A stretch of DNA of 38,205 bases from JABICX01 sp964528765 (GCA_964528765.1 CAZGVA010000002.1:1-38205); one strand, 5' to 3'; shown: positions 7,888 to 15,250, numbered from the stretch's first letter. Numbers and translations are program-made. The notes: generated by a model from the letters alone, not told the origin.

Positions 7888-8343
7888 TTATCCTACTAAT
7901 AATCTTGCTCTCTCCGGGTCGTATTTCCATTTTGTAGGCAATACTCCTTTTTGTTTGTAATATTTTTCAAGTCTCCTAATTTTTGATTCGATTAATTGTA
8001 AACCGCGTTTTGAAGTCATATCTTTTTTGTTTAGTTTCATATGTTTTCTAACACCAACTGCACGTTTTATAAGATTTTGAACATCTTCCGGAATTTCGGG
8101 AAGTAATTTCTTTTCTTTAAGAATTTTAGTTATACTTTTTTTTGTAATAACTTCAACATCGGGAACACCATAAGAATCACGTAAAATCATACCAATTTCA
8201 CTTGTTTGCTTACTTTGCTTAGCTAATTTAACAACAAGCGCTTCAACTTCATCTTTTTTGAGTTTCATCCAGCTAGGTGGTGTAGTTGATAACGGTTTTT
8301 TACTACCAGATTGACCTTTGTGATGTGTATGCATTCTTGACAT
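7888..8343 (-). CDS. rps15: Small-subunit ribosomal protein uS15
   Basis: A 151-residue archaeal-type S15. It has the extended N-terminal domain (MSRMHTHHKGQSGSKKP, usual start of archaeal S15), the DSYGVP motif, and C-terminal helices with SKRGLQLIESKIRRLEKYYK contacting 16S rRNA. An in-frame TTG at 8385 would add 14 residues unlike the family. I use ATG 8343, which gives the normal N-terminus. The TATA-like box near 8423-8433 leaves a 5' leader of roughly 55-60 nt containing an inverted repeat, unlike most genes in this window. Confidence 0.93.
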   Translation of the reverse strand: MSRMHTHHKGQSGSKKPLSTTPPSWMKLKKDEVEALVVKLAKQSKQTSEIGMILRDSYGVPDVEVITKKSITKILKEKKLLPEIPEDVQNLIKRAVGVRKHMKLNKKDMTSKRGLQLIESKIRRLEKYYKQKGVLPTKWKYDPERARLLVG

Positions 8344-8357
8344 TTTATTTAATATAA

Positions 8358-8383
8358 GGTTAAAACTTAGTTCGGGTTTAACC
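8358..8383 (-). promoter_or_regulatory. Inverted repeat in uS15 5' leader
   Basis: GGTTAAA (8358-8364) and TTTAACC (8377-8383) are perfect 7-nt complements separated by 12 nt, immediately upstream of the uS15 start. A third related element, GAGTTAACCT, sits at 8395-8404. The mRNA could fold into a hairpin ending 15 nt before the ATG. Confidence 0.4.
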
Positions 8384-8422
8384 AAGCCAAGACTGAGTTA
8401 ACCTATTCTTTTGCTAGTTTGG

Positions 8423-8435
8423 ACGATTTATAAGC
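8423..8435 (-). promoter_or_regulatory. TATA-like box for uS15-eS1
   Basis: AAGCTTATAAATC on the minus strand, about 85 nt upstream of the uS15 ATG. It is the best TATA match in the intergenic region. Confidence 0.4.
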
Positions 8436-8451
8436 TTTTCTGCGAAGAAAA
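8436..8451 (-). terminator. Possible terminator hairpin after the TPR gene
   Basis: TTTTCT-4 nt-AGAAAA, 6-bp arms, with a run of five U just before it on the minus strand, 15 nt past the TPR stop at 8466. Hairpins are not required for archaeal termination, so the U-run may be what matters. Confidence 0.3.
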
Positions 8452-8465
8452 ATTGGTTTATTTTT

Positions 8466-10265
8466 TTATTTTAATTGTGAATCTTGTGGAATAATTTCAA
8501 AATCAAACATTTGAAAATTAGTTGTATCCGAATTTAAACCAAGGTCCTTAGATAGCAGGTTAAAATAAATTTGTGTAGGTATATCTTCGGGATTTTCTTT
8601 TAATGATTTTTTAATATAACTAAATGCTTTATCTTTCTTATTTAAACCATGTAATATTTGCGCTTGACCTAAACGTATGAAGCTTTTTTGTTTTTTATCA
8701 ATATCACTAATTTTGTGAAATATTGTCGTATATACAGAAAGGACGTCCAATTCTTTTCCAGGTATTTGAGCTAATATTTCTGCTTTTGCGTAATAATTCA
8801 TTAAATCTTCAGGTTCTGCAATAAGGATTTTTTCAATATACGGTAAAGCTTTTTGATATTTTTCTAACCCCATTAAATTGTTAATTCTTAGTTTATTTGA
8901 GTTGTTTGTTGTTTCAGTTATATAATCTAATTTCAAATCATTATTATCTGCGAGAGTAGTTATAATTTCATCAAGTAATTTGTTAGATATGTCGAATTCG
9001 TTTAAATTTGTATTTGCAATAGCTGTATTAAATTTAAGCATAATTTCAGTAGGGTGTTCAGATAAATAATCTGCTGAAATATCGATTATTTTTTGCCATT
9101 GACCTAGAGCGTCATAACTGGTTTGTATAGCAGATAAAAAATCACATTTAGCATCGTTATCAATGTCATTCGTTGTATTTAAACAATGGAAAAATGCATT
9201 AATCGCTTTTTTAAAATAATTTAAATTATGGTAGCACAATCCTAAATTGTACCATGCGCTCTCAGATTCAGGTTCTAACGTAACTACTTCTTTGAAACTT
9301 GAAACAGCATCATAATCTTTTTCTAAATTTAGTAGAATGCGACCTTTTCTAAAATGAAATTCAGGGTTAGATCTATCTCGCATAATAGCAAAATCAATTG
9401 CAGATAGTGCTTCCTCGGGCTTTTCAAGATGCATTAAAATTGACGAAAGAAGTTCATAATTCTGGCTGTCAGTAGTACGTAGACCGTTTGTTATGTTTAT
9501 TGCGTCTAGTGCAAGTTCGTATTCACCTAATTTTTCAAGCACAACAGCTTTACCTCGCCAAGCTGATTGATGATTAAAGTCTGCGTCAGTACTTATATTA
9601 AAATATCTAAGTGCCAAAATATAGAATTCATCTTCAAACTCTAATGTTCCGTCTACGAAATTTACTTCTGCTTTATCAAATAATTTATCTGTTGAGTGAA
9701 GTATATTTATGTCATCGAGTACAAGAGCACTTTTATCAAATTTTTCATGTTGATAATAAATTTCACTTTTTAAAGTTAAAACTTGTGCCGGACTAAATCC
9801 ATCTTTAATCATATCTTCTAGAAAATTTATTGCGTCGTCAAGTTCAATTGAAATAAGGTTATTTTTTAAATCTTGGTAAATGTTCCGTAATTCGTGTAGT
9901 GTTGTTGCTTCTTCAGTTCGATGACTTAATTTTGTTAAATGGGCCTTTGTCTCGGTTTCATGAAATGCAACATAGGGTAGTATTGCGCGTGCTGCATCAA
10001 GAGGTTTTTCTTCTTTTTCAAAAAATAACGATTCATAGTATGCTGTGTGATGTGGCAGTAAATCTAATTTTGCTAAATATTCTCGCGCTTTATTTAAGTC
10101 ACCTTTGTTTGCAGCTGAACTCATTAATGCACCCAAAGCGAAATCACCATAATCACCTATTGAAAGAACTTTTTCTTCTTCAATGGGTTTTTCTTCAATT
10201 GGTGTTTTTTTCTTAAGTAAATCAACTACGGTAGTTTTTTCTACAATACTTTCTATTTGAGTCAT
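8466..10265 (-). CDS. Tetratricopeptide-repeat protein, 599 aa
   Basis: A large helical-repeat protein, probably a scaffold for protein-protein contacts; the partner is unknown. The N-terminal 40 residues are charged and Pro/Glu-rich (EEKPIEEEK). Repeats run from about residue 45 to 580. Clear TPR signatures include SAWYNLGLCYHNLNYFKKAI, SNPEFHFRKGRILLNLEKDY and the LGQAQILHGL block. There is no signal peptide or membrane segment, so it is cytoplasmic. A TATA-like box (10285-10295) lies 24 nt upstream, inside the end of the bud32 region, so it can be transcribed alone. TPR proteins of this type are common in archaea with no fixed role. Confidence 0.85.
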   Translation of the reverse strand: MTQIESIVEKTTVVDLLKKKTPIEEKPIEEEKVLSIGDYGDFALGALMSSAANKGDLNKAREYLAKLDLLPHHTAYYESLFFEKEEKPLDAARAILPYVAFHETETKAHLTKLSHRTEEATTLHELRNIYQDLKNNLISIELDDAINFLEDMIKDGFSPAQVLTLKSEIYYQHEKFDKSALVLDDINILHSTDKLFDKAEVNFVDGTLEFEDEFYILALRYFNISTDADFNHQSAWRGKAVVLEKLGEYELALDAINITNGLRTTDSQNYELLSSILMHLEKPEEALSAIDFAIMRDRSNPEFHFRKGRILLNLEKDYDAVSSFKEVVTLEPESESAWYNLGLCYHNLNYFKKAINAFFHCLNTTNDIDNDAKCDFLSAIQTSYDALGQWQKIIDISADYLSEHPTEIMLKFNTAIANTNLNEFDISNKLLDEIITTLADNNDLKLDYITETTNNSNKLRINNLMGLEKYQKALPYIEKILIAEPEDLMNYYAKAEILAQIPGKELDVLSVYTTIFHKISDIDKKQKSFIRLGQAQILHGLNKKDKAFSYIKKSLKENPEDIPTQIYFNLLSKDLGLNSDTTNFQMFDFEIIPQDSQLK

Positions 10266-10284
10266 TTAGAGTGAGTTGTGAAAA

Positions 10285-10295
10285 ATTTATAAAAT
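10285..10295 (-). promoter_or_regulatory. TATA-like box for the TPR gene
   Basis: ATTTTATAAAT on the minus strand, centred about 25 nt upstream of the ATG at 10265. Confidence 0.45.
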
Positions 10296-10300
10296 ATTCG

Positions 10301-10876
10301 TTATTCGTGCTTATACTTGCCTCGAAGCTCAACTTTCTTTAGTCTTTCAAGAACTGGCTTGTTTTTGTAAGTTTTTAGAAATTCTTTCCAGCAAGCTTGC
10401 CAGATATCAAAGTGTTTAGATTTCAAACATTCTTTGAAAAGATGAACATCAACTGCTTTGTCTTCGATTTTTTCGGAATATTGCGCTAATCCAAAGTCAA
10501 TAAAAACAATTTCCTTGTCTCGCAAAATCATATTAGATGTGGTTAAGTCACCATGCACAATATTTGCTTTGTGGAGTTTCAAAAGTTCTTTGCCAATTGT
10601 TTTACATATTTCTGGAGCAAATATATCTCGAACTTTCTTACCTTCAATTTTCTCAATCTTCAATTTCATATTTTTTTCATCAACATCAAGAATTTGAGGA
10701 ACTGGAACACCTGCTCGGCTAGCTTTTGCAATCAAGCGAGCTTCAGCTCTAGTCCGTTGTTTTCTAAGCTTCAAATCAATTTCAGGCAAGCGATAGTTCT
10801 TTTTGATTCGGTGTTTTATAATATCACCTTTTGAATCATATATTTTAGCTTCTGCACCTTGCGCAATTAATTTCAT
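10301..10876 (-). CDS. bud32: Bud32, KEOPS-complex kinase/ATPase
   Basis: A minimal atypical kinase of 191 residues that supports Kae1 in making the tRNA modification t6A. Visible motifs: N-terminal glycine-poor ATP loop with AEAKIY, the ATP lysine in IIKHRIKK, the catalytic loop HGDLTTSNM (Asp110, Asn115), the metal-binding DFG (127-129), and a basic C-terminal tail with LRGKYKH that fits the Bud32 family. Here it is stand-alone rather than fused to Kae1; Kae1 is not in the window. The TATA-like run at 10891-10906 precedes it. Confidence 0.92.
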   Translation of the reverse strand: MKLIAQGAEAKIYDSKGDIIKHRIKKNYRLPEIDLKLRKQRTRAEARLIAKASRAGVPVPQILDVDEKNMKLKIEKIEGKKVRDIFAPEICKTIGKELLKLHKANIVHGDLTTSNMILRDKEIVFIDFGLAQYSEKIEDKAVDVHLFKECLKSKHFDIWQACWKEFLKTYKNKPVLERLKKVELRGKYKHE

Positions 10877-10890
10877 AATATAAACTAAAA

Positions 10891-10906
10891 GATATATATA
10901 TAAAAG
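10891..10906 (-). promoter_or_regulatory. TATA-like box for bud32
   Basis: CTTTTATATATATATC on the minus strand, about 22 nt upstream of the bud32 ATG and just past the stop of the dehydrogenase gene. Confidence 0.45.
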
Positions 10907-10908
10907 TC

Positions 10909-12000
10909 CTACTTTTGTTTGGATTTTACTCTTTGTCGCGCTATTTTAAGTGCAGCTTGTCTTGGAGATATATTGTTTTTCTTTGAATGTTCAAGAGTTT
11001 CTCGCGTATTTTCAGTAACTTTTTCCTCAACAATCTTCCACATTTTTTTTGCATCTCCACCAATATGTTCAACATAGCTAGAGATTACTCCACCAGCATT
11101 AGCAACAAAATCAGGTACTAATAGAACGCCTTTATTATGAAATACTTCTTCAAGATCTGGTCGCATTACAATATTACTGCCACAAACAATTAGCTTAAAT
11201 TTCATATTGCTAATATCGTGTTCTTTTATCAAATCTGGAATTGCAGCAGGTATTAAAATATCTGCCTGAACTTTTAGAATCTCATGTGATGGTTTAACTA
11301 CGCCTTTTGCAGAAGTTACTGTGCCTTTTTTTGTTTTAGTTTCAGATAGTTCTTTGAAACTCAAACCTTCTGGATTAATTATAACTCCCTTGGAATCAGA
11401 TGCAGCAACACATTTTGCTCCAACTTCAGTCATGAATTTTGTTACAAACCAACCAACATTACCAAACCCTTCAACTGCAAATGTCTTGTCTTTCAAATCC
11501 CAACCAAGGTGTTCTGCAGCAACTTTTATTGCATGGAAAACACCAAAACCAGTTGATCCAAGCTCATGTGGTAAGCCACCCATCTTTGCGGGTTTTCCCG
11601 TACAACATTTTTTATTACCATTACCTTCAATCAACCATTCCATTTCATTTTCAGCCATATTCATATCTGGCGCAGCGATGTATAATGAAGGACAAATTGG
11701 CTTAATTGCTTCACCAAAAGATTTTACAAGAGCTTTTTTCTCAGAATTTGATAGTTCTTTAGCATTAGCAATAATACCGGATTTACCGCCACCAAAGGGT
11801 ATGCCTGCAAGTGCGCATTTCCAAGTCATTGCTCTAGCAAGTTTCATAACTTCTTCAATTGAAACTGACGGAGTCATTCGTATTCCACCTTTTGCAGGGC
11901 CAAGTGCCGTGTTATCAACTACAGTAAAACCATGTAATCCTGTTTTTTTATTATGGACTTCGAGAACTTTCTCTGGTCCAAACTCATCAAAATCTGTCAT
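10909..12000 (-). CDS. Glu/Leu/Phe/Val dehydrogenase family protein
   Basis: An NAD(P)-dependent amino-acid dehydrogenase for reversible oxidative deamination. Motifs: GPAKGGIRM (36-42), catalytic-lysine region CALAGIPFGGGKSG (Lys73), APDMNM (Asp112) and the Rossmann loop GFGNVG (178-183). At 363 residues it is shorter than typical glutamate dehydrogenases (about 415) and near leucine dehydrogenases in length. The GPAKGG signature is GDH-like, so substrate cannot be fixed. It has a well-placed TATA box and a leaderless start. A 228-codon antisense ORF across it is a composition artefact. Confidence 0.88.
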   Translation of the reverse strand: MTDFDEFGPEKVLEVHNKKTGLHGFTVVDNTALGPAKGGIRMTPSVSIEEVMKLARAMTWKCALAGIPFGGGKSGIIANAKELSNSEKKALVKSFGEAIKPICPSLYIAAPDMNMAENEMEWLIEGNGNKKCCTGKPAKMGGLPHELGSTGFGVFHAIKVAAEHLGWDLKDKTFAVEGFGNVGWFVTKFMTEVGAKCVAASDSKGVIINPEGLSFKELSETKTKKGTVTSAKGVVKPSHEILKVQADILIPAAIPDLIKEHDISNMKFKLIVCGSNIVMRPDLEEVFHNKGVLLVPDFVANAGGVISSYVEHIGGDAKKMWKIVEEKVTENTRETLEHSKKNNISPRQAALKIARQRVKSKQK

Positions 12001-12020
12001 ATTATGAAAAATTCAAAGAA

Positions 12021-12033
12021 CTATAAAAGCTTA
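12021..12033 (-). promoter_or_regulatory. TATA box for the amino-acid dehydrogenase
   Basis: TAAGCTTTTATAG on the minus strand, centred about 25 nt upstream of the ATG at 12000. Almost the same element (TTAAGCTTTTATA) precedes the thioredoxin reductase gene. Confidence 0.55.
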
Positions 12034-12130
12034 GTGGGTGTAAACTATCAATTATATATAAGATGACCAAAGACCTGCTTGAGCATCTGAAAGCTGAATG
12101 TCATAAGTTTTAGTGTCTGTATTGAATAAA

Positions 12131-12140
12131 TCTTTAAATT
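12131..12140 (+). promoter_or_regulatory. TATA-like box for the gene at 12161
   Basis: TCTTTAAATT is centred 25 nt before the ATG at 12161. It supports that start over the GTG at 12113. Confidence 0.4.
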
Positions 12141-12160
12141 TGCTGTTGAATTTAGAAGTA

Positions 12161-12979
12161 ATGTTAACTGTAGATGAGATTAAGAAAATACCTTTGCTTC
12201 CTACTGAAGATGGTTTCGAAACAATTGGTATTGCAAAAAGTTATGCTTTAGGTGGTATTGTTAATTTTTGTGGTTATGATGTTACGCGTTTTACTCAAGA
12301 GGAATTAGATAAGGTAAGTGACGCTCGCTTTTTTAATCCGAGCATAACGTCTTTTGAAAATAATGATGACAGAGTTCTTGTTATTTATCGAGAATTGCGT
12401 ATGAATGAAAACCATCGTAATAAATTGACGAAGATTTTGAATGGAATCACTCATTGTTATTTTTCATCAAGTGGATTTAATAATCTAACGCCAGGAAGAT
12501 CAAGAGAATTAGTTGATGATAATAATGAACGAGTTTTAGATGAAAATCAGCAACCCAAATATGTTAATCTTTGTGGACCAAATAAATCTGCATTTGATCT
12601 AGGTCAAGAAATGAGTGCGAATTTGAAATATTTTGGGAAGGGCGGTAACAAAATGAGTTATCATGGCAAAGAATCATCCTACTTAATCGTTGAACATTTA
12701 GAAAATATTGTTGGTATTTTTAATACAAATACTGAAAATACTGTAACTTTGGAAACAAGACGTAATTTAGCTAAAGAAATGATACCCATATATACTGCAC
12801 TTGCATTATCTGAAACAATAATTGGTGAAAGTACAATGAGTGTATATAAAGAAAGAACTATTGCAGGCTTGTTAAGTAATGTTGATGCTTTTATTGAATT
12901 CGATAAATCATTAACTACACCACCAATATTTGATAAATTAAAATATGTAATTGATAAAGTAAAGGATGCTGTTTGTTAG
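12161..12979 (+). CDS. Hypothetical protein, 272 aa
   Basis: Not recognised. It is soluble, mixed alpha/beta, and has no signal peptide. The first half contains ALGGIVNFCGYDVTRF and VLVIYREL strand-like stretches. The middle is Asn/Gly/Ser-rich (from about 105 to 170), with NLCGPN and MSYHGKESSYLIVEHLENIVGIF, and the C-terminal 90 residues are helical. The frame is open to a GTG at 12113, but ATG 12161 has a TATA element at the right distance. It is followed by a strong T-rich terminator region, so it is likely not co-transcribed with the AbrB operon that follows. A functional link to that operon is possible but unproven. Confidence 0.65.
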   Translation: MLTVDEIKKIPLLPTEDGFETIGIAKSYALGGIVNFCGYDVTRFTQEELDKVSDARFFNPSITSFENNDDRVLVIYRELRMNENHRNKLTKILNGITHCYFSSSGFNNLTPGRSRELVDDNNERVLDENQQPKYVNLCGPNKSAFDLGQEMSANLKYFGKGGNKMSYHGKESSYLIVEHLENIVGIFNTNTENTVTLETRRNLAKEMIPIYTALALSETIIGESTMSVYKERTIAGLLSNVDAFIEFDKSLTTPPIFDKLKYVIDKVKDAVC

Positions 12980-13011
12980 TTATTTAATTCATTTAATGTA
13001 ATCGTTTCTAA

Positions 13012-13040
13012 TCTTTTTTCCTATTTTTTAGTATTTTTTT
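13012..13040 (+). terminator. Triple U-tract terminator
   Basis: Three runs of six or seven T within about 27 nt lie downstream of the 272-aa gene and before the AbrB-operon promoter. This is the typical form of an archaeal U-tract terminator acted on by RNA polymerase with FttA; there is no hairpin. Confidence 0.6.
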
Positions 13041-13067
13041 ACGTAATTAACCTGATTTTGTAATAGA

Positions 13068-13105
13068 TATACTTATAAATGAATATGTATAACTACTTAT
13101 AAGTA
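13068..13105 (+). promoter_or_regulatory. Promoter/operator of the AbrB-peptidase operon: repeated TACTTATAA
   Basis: TACTTATAA occurs at 13070-13078 and again at 13094-13102, 24 nt apart. The second copy is half of a perfect 12-nt palindrome TACTTATAAGTA (13094-13105), and a further half-site AAACTTAT touches the ATG at 13111. The first copy doubles as a TATA box. The first gene of the operon is an AbrB-like protein, a family that often represses its own promoter through repeated AT-rich palindromes. Confidence 0.6.
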
Positions 13106-13110
13106 AACTT

Positions 13111-13266
13111 ATGGTAGTTAAAGTAAAAGTTCAGGAATTTGGAAAGAATAAGCAAGTAATGGTATCTATACCACGAGCTATTGCGCAGTTACTTGGATAT
13201 AAAAAAGGAAAGACAGCTAACTGGATGTTAGAAGATGGCTTTCTTAAATTGAGGTTAGATGAATAA
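13111..13266 (+). CDS. AbrB/SpoVT-type DNA-binding protein, 51 aa
   Basis: A swapped-hairpin (AbrB/MazE) DNA-binding domain and little else. It has the opening VKVQEFGKNKQVMVSIPRAI with the family's S/TIP-R turn, then LLGYKKGKTANWMLEDGFLKLRL forming the second beta hairpin. Such proteins dimerise and act as antitoxins or autoregulators. It is too short for many gene callers. It is first in an operon of four with overlapping junctions. Its 3' end overlaps the next gene if that begins at 13259. The palindromic repeats just upstream are a likely binding site (inference). Confidence 0.8.
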   Translation: MVVKVKVQEFGKNKQVMVSIPRAIAQLLGYKKGKTANWMLEDGFLKLRLDE

Positions 13267-13864
13267 AATGAGAATACAAATGCGTGTAAGAACATCAGAA
13301 TACGCTCCATTAATGGATAAATTTATTCATGATAATGATAGAAAACTATATGAAACAAATCCGATAGATTGGCCAGAACCCGAAGCAATACATTTATGTT
13401 TAAATGATACACCAAAGCTTGAAGCATTTCTAAATGGAACTGAGTCTAATGTTGAACTTGGTTTTTTAGGCACATTAAATTCGTTCTCGCGCCCAAATAA
13501 ACGTGAGAATTATGAACATATAACTCGTGAACCGGGAAAAGATGTGAATTATTTTGTTGATATATTTTTTGAGATGAAAGGAATAGATACTAATGTGGAC
13601 CCTCGTCGATTAATTCCAAAGTTACCTTATTTTGTTGAATCTGGTTTTGTTGGTTTAGGTCATACACACAGAACAGGTAGTAGAATTGATTTTTCAGAAA
13701 CAGACAAAGAATTTCTGTCAGGATCATTTACGTATCGACCACACATATTATTTGCTCAGAACGAAGAGGGAAGAATTGTAGCAAACATGTACTTGCCGGG
13801 AAAAGGAACGTATCAAATTAGTCCTGAAAATATATTGTTAAAATCATTTGCAGAGGTTAGATGA
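13259..13864 (+). CDS. JAMM/MPN-like putative metalloprotein, about 200 aa
   Basis: No exact family recognised, but the sequence carries a JAMM-type metal signature: a Glu in VELGFLG (E66), then GLGHTHRTGS (H135, H137) and FSETDKEF (S146, D149). JAB1/MPN/Mov34 metallopeptidases use E...HxH-x(7)-S-x(2)-D; here one extra residue lies between the second His and Ser. The C-terminal part, FTYRPHILFAQ onward, looks like beta strands. If real it could cleave isopeptide or peptide bonds, or be a degenerate MPN. The start is ATG 13259, which overlaps the AbrB-like gene, or ATG 13268. The next gene begins 3 nt after its stop. Confidence 0.6.
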   Translation: MNKMRIQMRVRTSEYAPLMDKFIHDNDRKLYETNPIDWPEPEAIHLCLNDTPKLEAFLNGTESNVELGFLGTLNSFSRPNKRENYEHITREPGKDVNYFVDIFFEMKGIDTNVDPRRLIPKLPYFVESGFVGLGHTHRTGSRIDFSETDKEFLSGSFTYRPHILFAQNEEGRIVANMYLPGKGTYQISPENILLKSFAEVR

Positions 13865-13867
13865 ATA

Positions 13868-14536
13868 ATGGTAAATGATAATCGAACCAACATTACTGAA
13901 GATCGTTTGAAGAATTTAGAAGGAATAACGCTCGAGAAAACAAAAGATAATATGCGAATGAAAGTTGATGATAAGTGGGTTTTTCCAGTTAGAAATAAGT
14001 ATATGTTTGCGCCAATTGAAGAAGATCCAATATATTTAAATATTCCAGCTCCAGCGGGAAAAGGAATACGGGTATACTTAAATGGAGAAAATTACGATCA
14101 GCTCAATGAAGAGTTAAGCAACAAATTAACAAATATTGTAGCTACAGTAAATGATGCACATGAATATGATTTTGGAGCATGTGTAAGAAAGCAAATTAAA
14201 CCTTATGAACAACAACCAGCACGGTCAAGAACAACATTAAATAAAGATATAGCAACAATGCTGGAATATGCTCCAGATATAAGTAATCCTGACGCGCCAA
14301 AAATAATTTGTACAGGTTCAACAGACTTAATTGCAGATGAATTAGAACGCGCAAATATACCTAAGTTATATTGGAAAGTAGGTAGCGCAATAAAGAAAAA
14401 TGGAATTCATCATAGTGTAGTTTTTGTATTTGATAACAAAGGCAAATGGGTTTTATTAAATGGTAAAACTCCAGCAAATAATTATACTATAATTCCAAAA
14501 TCCAGTTTAGATAATGACGTGGAGCGTGTTTGCTAA
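13868..14536 (+). CDS. Transglutaminase-like (papain-fold) putative protein, 222 aa
   Basis: The N-terminal 145 residues are unrecognised. The C-terminal third resembles a transglutaminase-like core: Cys148 at the start of a helix (IICTGSTDLIADELERANIP), a strand to GSAI, then HHSVVFVFDNKGKWVLLNG with His181/182 and Trp194. The family's Cys-His-Asp triad would be Cys148, His181 or 182, and Asn198, since Asn replaces the usual Asp after the WV-L motif. It could be a cysteine peptidase, an amidase or an inactive relative. A second Cys at 105 is an alternative nucleophile. It shares the stop/start TAATG with the next gene, so translation is coupled. Confidence 0.5.
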   Translation: MVNDNRTNITEDRLKNLEGITLEKTKDNMRMKVDDKWVFPVRNKYMFAPIEEDPIYLNIPAPAGKGIRVYLNGENYDQLNEELSNKLTNIVATVNDAHEYDFGACVRKQIKPYEQQPARSRTTLNKDIATMLEYAPDISNPDAPKIICTGSTDLIADELERANIPKLYWKVGSAIKKNGIHHSVVFVFDNKGKWVLLNGKTPANNYTIIPKSSLDNDVERVC

Positions 14537-15219
14537 TGGCAAATATTGATATATATGATGGAACTGCAACTCCGCGAGCAGGAAAACAACTTATGTATGC
14601 TCTGCAAGATTTAGCAAGGATTAGACAAAAGGAATTTCATATTTTTCCAGACCCTAGAAAATCAAATGATGAAAATACACGAAGATATAATATTGTTAAT
14701 GGCTTTGCTAATCTTAATTATTTTGAAAATAGAAATGGTAGAAATCAAGTTAATGTAGCACCCATGCCAAAACAAATGGCTGATGCTAAGGGTTTAGAAG
14801 AAATTGTAGATGTTGATAGTTTAAAAATTATTATTTTAGCTGATGATATTTTCTGCGGAGAAGAATCTAATTGGTGTATTGGTGTTGCAAATGGAGTTGA
14901 TTTGTATGATGAGCAAGGTAATTTATATGATGATAGAGACTTTTTAACTGTAACAACATATGACGCAAAGACTGATGTTCAGCTAAAAGATCGATTCTTA
15001 CATGAGCTTGGACATATTTTTGGTGCTGCTCCAAAAGGACGTTCAAATACTGAAGAATTTTTAGGACCTCACTGTATTAATGATTTGTGCGTAATGCAAC
15101 AAAGAGATACAGTGGATGGGCAAGAAGAATTAACTAGACAAAGACAAATATATCGTGCACCAACTTATTGTAATCAATGTGTTGCGGATTTAAAATCTTC
15201 TGCTAAATTTGAGAGATAA
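14536..15219 (+). CDS. Archaemetzincin-like zinc metalloprotease, 227 aa
   Basis: A putative secreted-looking fold but cytoplasmic zinc protease with no signal peptide. It has HELGHIFG (His156, Glu157, His160), then a long loop, then GPHC-x4-CVM (His179, Cys180, Cys185, Met187) and a final CNQC pair (Cys212, Cys215). Archaemetzincins (peptidase M54) have HExxHxxGxxHC-x4-CxM followed by CxxC, so all elements are present in order. Here 14-15 residues are inserted before the third His. The first half, LYDEQ and FLTVTTYDA strands, fits the metzincin N-subdomain. A TTG 6 nt upstream is possible, but ATG 14536 overlapping the previous stop is preferred. It is last gene of the AbrB operon. Confidence 0.75.
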   Translation: MANIDIYDGTATPRAGKQLMYALQDLARIRQKEFHIFPDPRKSNDENTRRYNIVNGFANLNYFENRNGRNQVNVAPMPKQMADAKGLEEIVDVDSLKIIILADDIFCGEESNWCIGVANGVDLYDEQGNLYDDRDFLTVTTYDAKTDVQLKDRFLHELGHIFGAAPKGRSNTEEFLGPHCINDLCVMQQRDTVDGQEELTRQRQIYRAPTYCNQCVADLKSSAKFER

Positions 15220-15250
15220 TTGAATACAAAACGGGAATTAATTAGTCAAG

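Noticed and set aside
11321..12007. 228-codon plus-strand ORF across the amino-acid dehydrogenase gene
   Set aside because: The minus-strand gene has full family motifs (GPAKGG, GGGKSG, GFGNVG). The plus translation has no motif, and its stop-free length follows from codon bias of the real gene.
12062..12100. Box C/D guide RNA-like pattern (AGATGA ... CTGA) upstream of the 272-aa gene; a similar AGATGACC occurs at 18476
   Set aside because: The C-box does not match RUGAUGA well, no paired C'/D' set of the right spacing is present, and there is no terminal stem.
12063..12113. 16-codon ORF (MTKDLLEHLKAECHKF) before the 272-aa gene
   Set aside because: Its ATG lies only a few bases past a TATA-like stretch, too close to be inside the transcript, and it shows no relation to the next gene.
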